From positions 1 through 64,000 of the forward strand of contig NZ_FQYR01000004.1 of NCBI RefSeq assembly GCF_900141815.1: a DNA stretch of 64,000 bases, in the 5' to 3' direction. The notes below the pieces were generated by a model that saw only the letters and a program-made list of their open reading frames with translations, made no database searches and was not told where the DNA came from. The stretch is from Rubritalea squalenifaciens DSM 18772. Lineage in GTDB: Bacteria > Verrucomicrobiota > Verrucomicrobiia > Verrucomicrobiales > Akkermansiaceae. A program made the translations under genes and the position numbers. This document shows positions 52,681-62,333 of the stretch, in pieces. The number at the start of each line of letters is the position of its first letter. The stretch's first letter is position 1.

Positions 52681-54822
52681 ATGATGACGCAGAGAGGGAC
52701 ACGGCTGGAAGTGGACGGGAAGTTTTTCCGCAGGGGCGGAGAGCGCCTGTTCGTGAATGCGGTGACCTATGGTCCCTTTCCTGATCCGCAGCCTGACCAC
52801 TTCGCCGAACTGAGGCGTGTGGCGGATGCCGGCTTCAATACGATCCGCCTCTATGAGGCTCCCAATCGGCAGCTGCTGGATGCGGCTCAGGAGAATGGCT
52901 TGATGGTCATGGCAGGGGTGAGCTGGGAATGGTACCGCTTGTTTCTTGGTGGACCGAACCGTACGTGGCTGGAGGAAGGGCGGTTGAATATCCGTATGGC
53001 TCTGCAAGAGTGGGGGGAGCATGAGGCGGTGGTTGCGTTTTTTGTGGCAAATGAGGTGCCCTCGGATCTGGCACGGTGGATGGGGCCAGCTCAGGTCAAG
53101 ACGGCCTTGGAGGATTTGATCGAGGAAGCCCGGAGGATTGCACCTTGGTTGTTGGTTGGGTATGCAAACTACCCAAGTTCCGAGTATCTGGAGCCGGGTA
53201 ACGCGGATTTTACCGCATTTAATATATACCTGGAGGAGAGGGATAAGCTGGCAGGCTACTTGCCGAGATTGCATCATCTGGCCGGTGACCGACCAGTGCT
53301 CTTGACCGAGTTCGGGCTCGATACCCGGAGAAATGCAGAGGAGAAACAGCGAGAAGCGTTGAAGTGGTTTTACCTAGAGGCGGTGGATGCCGGTATGGCC
53401 GGGTGTACGGTGTTTGCCTGGAGTGACCGTTGGAGGATTGGTGAACGGGAGGAAAGGGAGTGGGATTTTGGCCTCGTTCGCAGGGACGGGAGTGAAAAGC
53501 CCGCTTTAGAAGTAGCTGGCAAGCCGGAAGGAACTGATTTCGAGAAGCCGAGAATTTCGGTCATCATTTGTGTTTATAATGGTGAGGAACGTATCGGTGC
53601 GGCGTTAGAGTCTCTCAGGCAGGTGGATTATCCAGACTATGAAGTGATTGTGGTGGACGATGGTTCCACGGACGGGACTTTGGAGGTCGTGCGGAGCTTT
53701 GATTTCGTGAAATTGGTGCAAGCGAATCACGGAGGCCTGAGTGTGGCTCGTAATGCCGGGGCCGCTGCGGCCACAGGGGAAATCCTAGCCTATACTGATG
53801 ATGACTGCGAGGTTGACCGTGGTTGGCTACATTGGCTGGCACGTGGTTACGCGGAGCATGGTTGGGATGCACTCGGGGGACCCAATATCCCGCCAGAGCC
53901 AGCTTTTGAGGATGAGGCCGTGGTGGCCAGTGCCCCTGGAGCGCCAAGCCATGTGATGCTCAGCGATGAATTGGCCGAGCATATTCCAGGGTGTAATCTG
54001 ACGGTGCGCAAGGCGGTGTTTGAGGCTCTTGGGGGGTTTCGTGCGGCCTACTTGGTGGCAGGTGATGATGTGGACTTCTGTTGGCGACTGGAGGAGGGTG
54101 GCTACAAGATAGGTTTCGAGGGGGCTGCTTTTGTGTGGCACCGTAGGAGAACGACTTTCTACCGCTATCTGAAACAGCAGTGGGGATATGGTAAAGCTGA
54201 GGCCATCCTTAAGCGTGATCATCCAGAGCGATTTCGAGGTGGGGTCAGCGCTCATTGGCGTGGACGGGTATACACAGGGGAGCCGATGGGGGTAAGTGAT
54301 GGGAGTGTGATTTATTTTGGAGCCGCTGGGTTGTCTGGCTATCAGCAAGTGGAGGTTGGCATGATGCCGCGGCGTGCTTTGTATACGAAGTTTAAATCGC
54401 CACGTGCTGAACTTAAGTTGCGTGTGGCCGAGTGGTTACAGCCGCGTTTGAGGCATTGGGCTCGCTGTTTCTACACGCGGAGTTATGGACGCCTTCTGAA
54501 GAGTCTGGTGCCCAGTATTCGCCTCTCTTCACTCATTTCAGAGAATGGAGAGAGAATCAGAGAGTTGTTCTATCATGCCCTCAAGCAGGATGATCGTGTG
54601 GAGCTTCTGCTTCGGTTTCAGGAGGCGGGGTGGCAACATGCTGAGGATACCTCGCCCTGGGATTTGAAGAAGGGAGATGTGCATCTACTCTTTGCCATGC
54701 TCAAAGTCGGGCCTGACAAATGGAAGCTTGGTGTTCGCATCTGCGCTCCAGCATTGGAGATCAACTACGCGCAAGCCGAAGTGGAAGAGATTCTGGGGCC
54801 AGAGGTGAGGACTCTAGAGTAA
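52681..54822 (+). CDS. Glycosidase - family 2 glycosyltransferase fusion protein
   Basis: A 713-residue protein. The N-terminal TIM-barrel-type domain (about 1-280) resembles GH2/GH5-like glycosidases, with candidate acid/base E125 (FVANEVPSD) and nucleophile E210 (VLLTEFG). From about 292 a GT-A family 2 domain begins (ISVIICVYNGEERI), with VVDDGSTDGT, the DxD-type motif TDDDCEVDRGW near 380, and GDDVDFCWRLEEGG near 460. The C-terminal 200 residues are unassigned. A single chain that can both cut and build a glycan suggests extracellular polysaccharide or cell-surface work, with the GT2 part acting on activated sugars. No membrane segment is clear. Confidence 0.82.
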   Translation: MMTQRGTRLEVDGKFFRRGGERLFVNAVTYGPFPDPQPDHFAELRRVADAGFNTIRLYEAPNRQLLDAAQENGLMVMAGVSWEWYRLFLGGPNRTWLEEGRLNIRMALQEWGEHEAVVAFFVANEVPSDLARWMGPAQVKTALEDLIEEARRIAPWLLVGYANYPSSEYLEPGNADFTAFNIYLEERDKLAGYLPRLHHLAGDRPVLLTEFGLDTRRNAEEKQREALKWFYLEAVDAGMAGCTVFAWSDRWRIGEREEREWDFGLVRRDGSEKPALEVAGKPEGTDFEKPRISVIICVYNGEERIGAALESLRQVDYPDYEVIVVDDGSTDGTLEVVRSFDFVKLVQANHGGLSVARNAGAAAATGEILAYTDDDCEVDRGWLHWLARGYAEHGWDALGGPNIPPEPAFEDEAVVASAPGAPSHVMLSDELAEHIPGCNLTVRKAVFEALGGFRAAYLVAGDDVDFCWRLEEGGYKIGFEGAAFVWHRRRTTFYRYLKQQWGYGKAEAILKRDHPERFRGGVSAHWRGRVYTGEPMGVSDGSVIYFGAAGLSGYQQVEVGMMPRRALYTKFKSPRAELKLRVAEWLQPRLRHWARCFYTRSYGRLLKSLVPSIRLSSLISENGERIRELFYHALKQDDRVELLLRFQEAGWQHAEDTSPWDLKKGDVHLLFAMLKVGPDKWKLGVRICAPALEINYAQAEVEEILGPEVRTLE

Positions 54823-55116
54823 ATCGAGTTGATCGTTACTAGCGGGGCCTTTGGTGGCCTTAGGCTTGAGAGTAATCCAGCGGTCGACGGCGAGGACGAA
54901 TTCTGTGCCGGCTTTTTCTTCCTCATCCAAGATGGCACGGACTTTGGTGCGCCATAGTTCAGCTCTCTCGGGATCATTGTCGGCCAAGTGCATGGTGAGC
55001 TCTGTAAGGCGCCCGCTCTGGGAAAGGTCTTTGCGGAGGCGTTTGAGCCACTTTTGCATGAATGCCTGGTCTGAGTTCACGAAGGTGACTTTGCTTTGTG
55101 AATGTCTGTCTTTCAA
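54814..55116 (-). CDS. Small conserved-looking cytoplasmic protein of unknown function
   Basis: A 100-residue protein with no signal or membrane segment and a charged helical sequence. Its stop overlaps the end of the plus-strand fusion gene by nine bases. A single shared pattern (FVNSDQAFMQKWLKRLRKDL, a Lys/Arg/Asp amphipathic helix) and a 'AELWRTKVRAIL' helix look structured. I do not recognise it. Confidence 0.5.
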   Translation of the reverse strand: MKDRHSQSKVTFVNSDQAFMQKWLKRLRKDLSQSGRLTELTMHLADNDPERAELWRTKVRAILDEEEKAGTEFVLAVDRWITLKPKATKGPASNDQLDLL

Positions 55117-55273
55117 GTCTTAGAAAAGAACAGTTTATTCATCTTTGCTGAATTTGATTTGGTCATTCTGTGTGCTGTCTCAGGAGTCTTTCCCTTGTTC
55201 TTGTTGAAAGCGGTGTGCTGCTTTTGAGGGAATAAGGTTGAAGAGTAAAGGGGGGGAGTTATGAAGGAGGCAG

Positions 55274-55870
55274 ATGTTTTATTGGTGGGACATTATCGGG
55301 ACCTTCTTTTTCTGCGTGTCGGGGGCTTTGGCAGCGCGGCAGGTGAAGATGGATTACCTAGGGATGTTTTTGCTGGCCTTGATCACTGGTACAGGTGGAG
55401 GAACCTTAAGATCAATGATGCTGGGAGATACGCCTCCGCCTATCTTCCGGGCACCAGACTACATTGTAGTATCAATCGTGGCAGTGCTTGCGGCGATCCT
55501 CTATGAGCGTCTTTGGGAACGCTATCAGCGCGAGGTCAGTGTGGTGGATGCCTTGGGCTTGGGGTTGTTTGCCTGTGTTGGGGCTCGTGCTGCTGGTGAT
55601 GCAGGCCTGGCCTGGTGGGGCTGTATGATGATGGGTATGGTGACGGCGACCTTTGGTGGTGTTATTCGAGACATTATCCGCAATGAGGTCCCGCTGATTT
55701 TTAGGAAAGAAATTTACGCCACTGCGGCCCTGTTAGGAGCAGGTTTGATGTTGTGGTTAGATAACCTAGGAGTGCAGCCGGAGGTGAGTGTGGTGCTCTC
55801 TGCGCTGATCACTGCTGTGATTCGTCTATTGGCTATTCGTTATGCCGTGCACATGAAAGAGGATAGCTAA
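55274..55870 (+). CDS. TRIC family (trimeric intracellular cation) channel protein
   Basis: A 198-residue protein of the two-repeat TRIC/UPF0126 family, probably a cation channel. Each repeat has three helices and a glycine-rich kink: GTGGGTLRSMM in the first and FGGVIRDIIRNEVP in the second. In many family members both read GGGxxRD, but the first here has RS instead of RD. A GGAGG (55266-55270) lies only three bases before the ATG, closer than normal, and a G-rich tract lies further upstream. Confidence 0.86.
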   Translation: MFYWWDIIGTFFFCVSGALAARQVKMDYLGMFLLALITGTGGGTLRSMMLGDTPPPIFRAPDYIVVSIVAVLAAILYERLWERYQREVSVVDALGLGLFACVGARAAGDAGLAWWGCMMMGMVTATFGGVIRDIIRNEVPLIFRKEIYATAALLGAGLMLWLDNLGVQPEVSVVLSALITAVIRLLAIRYAVHMKEDS

Positions 55871-55943
55871 ATCTGCCTTGAATGCATCTTGACGTCAAAG
55901 TTAGAGAGCCGTAGTCTACGAGTTGATTCGTATTATACCTCTC

Positions 55944-56792
55944 ATGAATTATCTAACCTCCACTCTAGTATTTTGTACACTTACCGCCTCCCTGACCTGT
56001 TCACAGGCTGCTCTCATCGCCCGCTATGAACTCAATGAGTCATCCGGAGGCGCCTTCGACTCTTCCGGTAATGGCTATGACGGCACTCCGGCTAATGCTG
56101 GTACTGGCCGTATCTATAGCCAGCCGACTGTTGGGGCTGGCACCTATGGGGCAATCAATGTCTCCGCCGGCCAGGCAGCTGCGATGGGTACTTCGATTGA
56201 TTTCGGAACCGATGGCAGCAATTTCGGAAACTACAATATTGGTGGGGCTGGACAAGCTGCCATTGATGCCCTCTTGGAGCCAGGAACCGGAGGTAACCGG
56301 ATTGACGGGACCATGACGGTAATGGCTTGGATTAACCTCGATAACATCACGGGGGTGCAATCTATTTTTTCTAGTGTGCAGGGTGGGGGCAGTGATGGTT
56401 GGCGCTTCGGTACCAATGGCAGTGGTCTTCGGTTTACGACATTGGGCGCGCAGGATTTCAACCAGTCCGCATCCCTTACCGCAGGTACGTGGTATCACGT
56501 GGCTGTAACGGTCAATAATGACGATATAACTTTCTATTTAAACGGCAATGAGATCGGTAATACGACGGCCACCGTCAATTATATCGAGGAGGCGACCGGC
56601 TTTGAAGTAAAGCTGGGTGGCAAGTCGACAGGGGCAGAGAATATGTTTGGCCGAATGGATGAAGTGAAAGTTTACGACACGGCTCTGACTCAGGGAGAGA
56701 TTGTCTTGAATGCAGTCCCTGTGCCTGAACCTTCGACTTCGGGACTGTTTGCAGTTTCATTCCTTGGATTTCTAGCTAGGCGAAAGCGCTAG
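55944..56792 (+). CDS. PEP-CTERM protein with LamG domain
   Basis: A 282-residue exported protein. Start 55944 (MNYLTSTLVFC) is the one that leads into the signal peptide. Residues about 25-250 form a LamG/concanavalin-like jelly roll (LIARYELNESSGG, AGTWYHVAVTVNNDDITFYL) that probably binds a glycan. The C-terminal sorting signal is VPEPSTSG, hydrophobic LFAVSFLGFLA and RRKR. Closed by a strong terminator. Confidence 0.9.
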   Translation: MNYLTSTLVFCTLTASLTCSQAALIARYELNESSGGAFDSSGNGYDGTPANAGTGRIYSQPTVGAGTYGAINVSAGQAAAMGTSIDFGTDGSNFGNYNIGGAGQAAIDALLEPGTGGNRIDGTMTVMAWINLDNITGVQSIFSSVQGGGSDGWRFGTNGSGLRFTTLGAQDFNQSASLTAGTWYHVAVTVNNDDITFYLNGNEIGNTTATVNYIEEATGFEVKLGGKSTGAENMFGRMDEVKVYDTALTQGEIVLNAVPVPEPSTSGLFAVSFLGFLARRKR

Positions 56793-56810
56793 TCTTTGGA
56801 TGTGATCATG

Positions 56811-56841
56811 AAAAAGCCCCGGAGAGATCCGGGGCTTTTTG
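56811..56841 (+). terminator. Rho-independent terminator after the LamG PEP-CTERM gene
   Basis: AAAAAGCCCCGG pairs with CCGGGGCTTTTT around a six-base loop and ends in a T-run. It could also serve the converging minus-strand gene. Confidence 0.93.
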
Positions 56842-56872
56842 TTTCTATGAGAGAGATCGTTTCTGAAGATGT

Positions 56873-58048
56873 CTAGTCCACGGTCTGGAACATGGGGATC
56901 TTGTGGGTATCGAACTTCCAGCCTTTGAAGTTTTCGAGATAGTCGAGGTCTCCTGGAGTGAGCTGGCCAAAGACGAAAGGAGGAAGAATTGGGCGTCCGT
57001 CGGCAGCCTTTTTGTAATCCTCACCTTTCTGCTCGATCATCAGAACGAAGCCGACCTTACCACCAGGACGCTCACCAATGGCTACATCCACATCAATGGT
57101 CTGGCCTTGTCTCAGTGAGAACCATTCACCATACACAAGTGGGATTCCAAATGGGCTCTTGTGGTTAGGTTGCTTGCGTGCATTGGCGCCAGGGACATCA
57201 AGGATTTCACGGAGGTCAGTCCATGGTGCTACGAGGCGCATCTTGCGATCAATGGATACCCCAAGGTAATCATCACCGCAGCCGACCAAGCGATATTCTC
57301 CGTCTTCAGGGACTTTGATGGAGCCTGAGTAGTGTACCAGCCAGCCACTTGGCTTGACTTGTTTTTCGGCGTTAAAGAACTTGGGGCCATCGTTTGCGTT
57401 AGAGAATGGGATGGCGATGTAGCGTACGTACAAAGCTTGTGGAGCTTTGAAATACTTTCTGAATGAGGACTCGCTGAAGCGTGCTCGCTGGATAGATTCT
57501 ACAGGATCCGTGAAGTGAGAACGGTTGCCTGTATCATATCCTCTTACAGGAGTGCCTCTGCTTGTTTGTTTGAAGTCATAGAGGTAGCCTGTGAGAGTTC
57601 CGCCGACCTTGTTAGGTGAGCCAAAGCCTCCGACGGCTCCACCAGCACCGCTACCACTTCCATTGCCCCAACCTGTGCCGAAGTCGTCTCCGTCACCAAA
57701 ATCAAGACTGGGCGTGGTGGCTTCAAACTGTGGGTTGGGAATAGATACGCTGCTCATGTTGGCAGCGGCAATGACGCGGCTACTAGAGGAGCTGGGTGCA
57801 GATGGTTTACGCTCAACAGCGTTACTGATCTCAGGTCTTTCTATAGCTTCATTGGTTTCTGAGCCTGCATTGAAGGTAATAATCTCAGGAGTCGTTTTGA
57901 ACTCAGGACTCAGCAAAATAAAGGCCATAATGAGTCCCAAAAGGACACAGGCTAGCAGGGCAATCATGATGGACATGATGGTGGAGTTACGCTGACTTTC
58001 GCGCAACTTTTGAGCAGCTTCCGGACTTAATTGAGCGTGTAATGACAT
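56873..58048 (-). CDS. Anchored periplasmic protein with a PA14-like domain (second of a tandem pair)
   Basis: A 391-residue protein with a short cytoplasmic head (MSLHAQLSPEAAQKLRESQR), one membrane helix (about 25-48), a Ser/Pro linker with a glycine-rich stretch and a beta-rich C-terminal domain from about 150. Its HYSGSIKVPEDGEYRLVGCG strand pattern is like PA14 domains, which bind carbohydrates. It shares most of its C-terminal domain with the upstream neighbour, so the two are tandem duplicates. The head and anchor recall the layout of TonB-type or adaptor proteins, but no TonB box is seen. Confidence 0.7.
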   Translation of the reverse strand: MSLHAQLSPEAAQKLRESQRNSTIMSIMIALLACVLLGLIMAFILLSPEFKTTPEIITFNAGSETNEAIERPEISNAVERKPSAPSSSSSRVIAAANMSSVSIPNPQFEATTPSLDFGDGDDFGTGWGNGSGSGAGGAVGGFGSPNKVGGTLTGYLYDFKQTSRGTPVRGYDTGNRSHFTDPVESIQRARFSESSFRKYFKAPQALYVRYIAIPFSNANDGPKFFNAEKQVKPSGWLVHYSGSIKVPEDGEYRLVGCGDDYLGVSIDRKMRLVAPWTDLREILDVPGANARKQPNHKSPFGIPLVYGEWFSLRQGQTIDVDVAIGERPGGKVGFVLMIEQKGEDYKKAADGRPILPPFVFGQLTPGDLDYLENFKGWKFDTHKIPMFQTVD

Positions 58049-58192
58049 GATGTGTTAAGAGTAAGGTGATTCTTATTAGCAAAACGGCAAAGTGGAGTAC
58101 TTCCTTAGGGCCGATGCCCTATGGATAAGGTTTGACCCTCTATTCTGACCATCCGTGCTTCTGTCATTCTTCTGTACAGTTTGTTTGTCAGT

Positions 58193-59374
58193 TTAGTCTG
58201 CGGCATGGAAGGGCAGAATTTTATGAGTGTCCCAGCGCCATCCTGGGAAATTCTCAAGATAATCGAGATCGGAGGGCTGTAGTTGTCCAAAGACAAAGGG
58301 TGGTAGTATCTTCCTACCATCAGGGGCTTGCTGGTACTCTTCTCCTTTTTTCTCAAGCATGAGAACGAAGCCGACTTTGCCACCTGGGCGTTCACCGATA
58401 GCGATGTCCACATCGATCACATCGCCCTCTCGCAGGTTAAACCATTCCCCGTAAGTGAGAGGGATATTAAAAGGGCCTCTGTGGTTGGGTTGTTCAGAGG
58501 CATTAGCCCCTCTGACCTCCACGCTTGGGGCAATGTCTGGCCAAGCGGCGACGAGACGCATCTTTCTATCAATGGAGACGCTCATGTAGTCGTCTCCAGA
58601 ACCGACCAGACGATACTCGCCACTCTCAGGTACCTTGACCTTTCCCGAGTAGTGGACCACCCAGCCGCTAGGCTTCATTTTATCCTCAGCCTGAAAGAAT
58701 TTTGGTGCGTCAGCAGCATTGGAGAATGGGATGGCGATATAGTGTACGTGCAGGGCCTGAGGAGCTTGGTAGTATTTACGGAAAGAGGATTCCCGGAAGC
58801 GTGCCCGATGAATATCATTCACTCGCTCAGTGAAGTGGGATCGGTTCGCAGTGTCGTAATCTCTCACTTCGCGACCTGTGCGGGTTTGTTTGAAATCATA
58901 GAGGTGGCCGGTCAAGCTGCCGTAGCTTGGTGTGGGTGACCCATATAGGCGAGGTCCCGATCCTGGTTGTGTACCTGGGCCATTGTCATAGCCTCTGCCG
59001 AAATCGTCATCCAGGCTGATGCCCATATCCAGGCTTAGTTCCGGACTGTTGATCTTTGGAGAAGGTACGGAAAAGTTACTGGAGTTCAGGCTGTTTAGGA
59101 ACCTGTTGGCAGTGCTGCTGGGAGGAGAAGGTTTTCTGACGACCTCATTCCTGATTACCGGAGGGTCCTTGATAATGGTTTCATCATTTGGATTCCCAAA
59201 GGCGATGAGCGCAGACACGTCCTTGGACGAGCTTTTGAGCAGGATGAAACCCAAGACGAGAGAGAGAAGAACACAGCTCAGGAGGGCAATGAGAATGGCG
59301 GCTATGGAGGAATTCCTGCGGCTAGACTGCAGTTCCTGTACCGCCCCGGGAGTTAATTGGGCATGTAACGACAT
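58193..59374 (-). CDS. Anchored periplasmic protein with a PA14-like domain (first of a tandem pair)
   Basis: A 393-residue paralogue of the next gene product, with the same head (MSLHAQLTPGAVQELQSSRR), one membrane helix (about 25-48), a Ser/Pro-rich linker and a PA14-like domain (HYSGKVKVPESGEYRLVGSG). The two share long identical blocks, for example IAIGERPGGKVGFVLM and LPPFVFGQLQPSDLDYLENF (this copy). The 144-bp spacer holds no gene. Surface or periplasmic carbohydrate binding is inferred from PA14 only. Confidence 0.7.
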   Translation of the reverse strand: MSLHAQLTPGAVQELQSSRRNSSIAAILIALLSCVLLSLVLGFILLKSSSKDVSALIAFGNPNDETIIKDPPVIRNEVVRKPSPPSSTANRFLNSLNSSNFSVPSPKINSPELSLDMGISLDDDFGRGYDNGPGTQPGSGPRLYGSPTPSYGSLTGHLYDFKQTRTGREVRDYDTANRSHFTERVNDIHRARFRESSFRKYYQAPQALHVHYIAIPFSNAADAPKFFQAEDKMKPSGWVVHYSGKVKVPESGEYRLVGSGDDYMSVSIDRKMRLVAAWPDIAPSVEVRGANASEQPNHRGPFNIPLTYGEWFNLREGDVIDVDIAIGERPGGKVGFVLMLEKKGEEYQQAPDGRKILPPFVFGQLQPSDLDYLENFPGWRWDTHKILPFHAAD

Positions 59375-59415
59375 ACCCTGATAACGAATGAGAAAATCAT
59401 TCTCTTAGAGATGGG

Positions 59416-59450
59416 CACAAAAAAAGACGGAGCGATCGGCTCCGCCTTTT
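59416..59450 (-). terminator. Rho-independent terminator of dapL
   Basis: On the minus strand AAGGCGGAGC and a complementary GCTCCGTCTT form a stem with a short loop, followed by TTTTTTT. It lies about 25 bases past the dapL stop. Confidence 0.9.
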
Positions 59451-59474
59451 GAAATGGAATTGGCTGATGCCAGA

Positions 59475-60707
59475 TTAGGCAAGGTGAGTTTTGAGTCTGC
59501 GGCAGACCTCTTCAACGTTTGCGCGTGAGTTGAACGCAGAGATACGGAAGTAGCCTTCGCCGGCAGCACCGAAGCCGGAGCCTGGAGTGATGACCACGTT
59601 GGCTTCCTCGAGCATCTTGTCGAACATGTCCCAGGATGTTACACCCTCTGGGCAAGCTACCCAGACGTATGGAGCGTTCTCACCACCGAAGACCTTGAGG
59701 CCGATTTCGGTGCAAGCTTCGCGGAGAAGTTTGGCGTTGCCCATGTAGTGGGTGATGAGTTCCTGTACCTGCTTCTTGCCTTCTTCAGAGTAGACGGCTT
59801 CAGCACCACGCTGAACTGGATAAGAAGCGCCGTTGAACTTGGTGGAAGTGCGGCGGGACCAGAGCTTCTTGATGGCTACTTTTTCACCTGTAGAGGAAGT
59901 ACCAGTCACTGTCTCAGGAATCACGATGTAGCCGCAGCGTACGCCTGTGAAGCCACCGTTCTTGGAAAATGAGCGGAATTCAAGAGCACAGTTTTTGGCG
60001 CCTTCAATTTCGTAGATAGACTTAGGAACGTCAGGATCCTGAATGAATGCCTCGTAGGCGGCATCGTAGAGGATGATGGTGTCGTTTTTCAGTGCGTAGT
60101 CTACCCAGGCCTGAAGCTGCTCGCGAGTGGCTGAAGCACCTGTCGGGTTGTTCGGGTAGCAGAGGTAGACGATGTCTACTTTCTCTTCAGGGATCGCTGG
60201 AACGAAGTTGTTTTCAGCATTGCACTCGAGGTAGACGAGGCCTTCGTAGCGGCCAGATTCGTCAGCTTCACCAGTGTTGCCGATCATGACATTGGTGTCT
60301 ACGTAGACCGGGTAAACTGGATCAGTGATGGCGATGGTGTTGCCCTTGCCGAAGATATCGAGGATGTTGCCTGTGTCACACTTGGAGCCGTCGGAGACGA
60401 AGATGTCGTCAGCGGAAATGTCTAGACCAGCGTAAGCATTGTCAGCCACGGCCTTGCGCAGGAAGTCGTAGCCTTGCTCTGGACCGTAACCGCGGAAGGT
60501 GTCACGGCATCCTAGCTCGTCCACAGCCTTGTGCATGGCTTCGCGGACTGCGAGTGGCAGTGGTTCAGTAACGTCACCGATGCCGCAGCGGATGAGTTGG
60601 GATGCCTTGTCCGGGTTGGCCTCTGCGTAAGCGGCCACACGACGGCCGATTTCTGGGAAGAGGTAACCTGCTTTGAGTTTCAGGAAATTGTCGTTGATAC
60701 TTGCCAT
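59475..60707 (-). CDS. dapL: LL-diaminopimelate aminotransferase
   Basis: A PLP enzyme that converts tetrahydrodipicolinate directly to LL-diaminopimelate for lysine and peptidoglycan, a route typical of plants, chlamydiae and verrucomicrobia. The 410-residue sequence opens [18 protein letters not shown] and has [16 protein letters not shown], the [11 protein letters not shown] motif and the PLP lysine in [15 protein letters not shown]. Divergent from recO with 82 bp between. Confidence 0.96.
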   Translation of the reverse strand: MASINDNFLKLKAGYLFPEIGRRVAAYAEANPDKASQLIRCGIGDVTEPLPLAVREAMHKAVDELGCRDTFRGYGPEQGYDFLRKAVADNAYAGLDISADDIFVSDGSKCDTGNILDIFGKGNTIAITDPVYPVYVDTNVMIGNTGEADESGRYEGLVYLECNAENNFVPAIPEEKVDIVYLCYPNNPTGASATREQLQAWVDYALKNDTIILYDAAYEAFIQDPDVPKSIYEIEGAKNCALEFRSFSKNGGFTGVRCGYIVIPETVTGTSSTGEKVAIKKLWSRRTSTKFNGASYPVQRGAEAVYSEEGKKQVQELITHYMGNAKLLREACTEIGLKVFGGENAPYVWVACPEGVTSWDMFDKMLEEANVVITPGSGFGAAGEGYFRISAFNSRANVEEVCRRLKTHLA

Positions 60708-60789
60708 GATGCGCGGATGTTGGAGCAGCTCTGGCGACTTTCAAGTTTGAAGTTGGCGCGTGACGGAATTAGGTGTCTGATCAGCACAA

Positions 60790-61323
60790 ATGGAGCAGGC
60801 ACGAGGAATCATTCTGAGATTAACCAAGCTCACGGAGACCAGTCTGATCGTGACTTGGTGCGTAGAGGGCTATGGTTTGGTCAAGGCGGTCGCGAAAGGA
60901 GCCCGCAGACCCAAGAGTGCCTTTACTGGGAAGCTGGACCTGTTTCATAGCGCGGAACTTCAGTGGACCAACAGCCAGCGTAGCGAGTTGGGCACGCTCG
61001 GTGAGGTGAGTGCGGTCACTTACCGGGAGGGTCTTCGAAAGTACTATGCGAATGTCGTTTGTGCAGCCTATTTTACAGCTCTTGTGGAGCATGTGATGGA
61101 GCCGGGACATGGAGAAGACGGGATTTATGATCTACTGGAGCGCGGGCTCAACTATCTGGATCAACAGGAAGCTGAGATGCGCGCATTACTGCATTTCGAG
61201 CGTGAATTGGCCAAGCTACTCGGTGTGTGGAGCGGGAAAGGTAGGCCGGAAGTGGCTCTGCAAATGGCTTTCCAGAAACTCCCGGCTAGCCGTCAGCAGT
61301 GTGTAGACTTGCTCTCTCGCTAA
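60790..61323 (+). CDS. recO: DNA repair protein RecO, short form
   Basis: RecO helps RecF/RecR load RecA onto gapped DNA. The N-terminal OB-fold (GIILRLTKLTETSLIVTWCV, LVKAVAKGARRPKSAF) is clear, and a helical domain follows (GLRKYYANVVCAAYFTALVE). At 177 residues it is shorter than the usual ~240 and ends before the zinc-binding four-Cys region, a shortening seen in some lineages. Starts the plus-strand pair with the TPR gene 88 bp away. Confidence 0.85.
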   Translation: MEQARGIILRLTKLTETSLIVTWCVEGYGLVKAVAKGARRPKSAFTGKLDLFHSAELQWTNSQRSELGTLGEVSAVTYREGLRKYYANVVCAAYFTALVEHVMEPGHGEDGIYDLLERGLNYLDQQEAEMRALLHFERELAKLLGVWSGKGRPEVALQMAFQKLPASRQQCVDLLSR

Positions 61324-61411
61324 AAGGTTAAGTTCTGTGACTCATTTATTACGAGTGGTTTGTGTGTTTGCTCTGTATTGACAATGAGTGACTTATCTGG
61401 GATGCTAGAGT

Positions 61412-62317
61412 ATGGACTCAGGAACTTTAAATCTACTGGATATACTCACCGAAAGAGTACAGACACTCGTGGACGACGGACAGTGGGAAGAGGCCTACCG
61501 GGCAGCGGATGCAGCCGTGGAAAAAGCGAGACGCTCTCTGAATGGTCATGATGAGAGCAGTGTGTTGTCGTTGATATCAAGCCTTGAAATCAAGGGCGAC
61601 CTATTGCGGCAAATGGGGCATCTGGAGGATGCACGGTTAGTTTACTTGGAAGCGATGGAGGAACTCAGTGCTTTGGAAAGTTCTTCTGAAATGATGGCCC
61701 GGCTCAATGCTAGCGTGGGGGTCATCTATGACCTTGCTGAGAATGATGAGGAGGCGATCCGCTTCTATGAGAGAGCGGTGGCTCTGCATGAGCGGCAGGA
61801 ATTTCCAAACTTGTTAGAAATTGCTGATATTACTAATAACTTAGGCTATATCTACCGCAGCCTTGGAGACTATGATAAGGCCGAAACCCTCTTTTTGAAG
61901 GCGCTTGAAATCTGCCACAATGAAGTAGGGGACAAGCATGAAAAGACGGCGACCATCTTTAATAACCTTGGAGCCTTGTACCTGAAGACGGGTTACGATG
62001 AGCAGGCGTATGAGATGCACCGCATGGCACTCGAAATTCGGTTAGAGCTCTTCGGTAAGGACCATACGGAAACCGCCCAGTCCTATGCCAATTTAGCGCT
62101 CGCACTGGCTAGAATGTCCCAGATCAAGCAGTCACTTGAGTGCTTTGATACGGCCATTCACATCTATGAGCATCATCTCAGGCAGGAGCCCGAAGAGTAC
62201 GCCGCGGTAGTGGATAACTACGTGGAGTACCTCAATGCCTACGGCTACTTCAAAGAAGCTGAGCATGCGAGGAAGCGTGCGAACAAGAAGCTCTCCAAAC
62301 TCAAAATAGCAGTCTAA
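61412..62317 (+). CDS. TPR repeat protein
   Basis: A 301-residue protein of about six tetratricopeptide repeats: WEEAYRAADAAVEKA, HLEDARLVYLEAME, NDEEAIRFYERAVAL, ADITNNLGYIYRSLGDYDKA, ATIFNNLGALYLKTGYDEQA and AQSYANLALALARMSQIK. No signal or membrane segment, so likely a cytoplasmic scaffold. Partner unknown. Convergent with the NlpC/P60 gene, 16 bases away. Confidence 0.88.
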   Translation: MDSGTLNLLDILTERVQTLVDDGQWEEAYRAADAAVEKARRSLNGHDESSVLSLISSLEIKGDLLRQMGHLEDARLVYLEAMEELSALESSSEMMARLNASVGVIYDLAENDEEAIRFYERAVALHERQEFPNLLEIADITNNLGYIYRSLGDYDKAETLFLKALEICHNEVGDKHEKTATIFNNLGALYLKTGYDEQAYEMHRMALEIRLELFGKDHTETAQSYANLALALARMSQIKQSLECFDTAIHIYEHHLRQEPEEYAAVVDNYVEYLNAYGYFKEAEHARKRANKKLSKLKIAV

Positions 62318-62333
62318 CGATCTATAATTACGG

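Noticed and set aside
55261-55506. An 81-residue frame with a better-spaced start near the TRIC gene
   Set aside because: It overlaps the TRIC gene in another frame and encodes no recognisable domain; the TRIC frame is clearly conserved.
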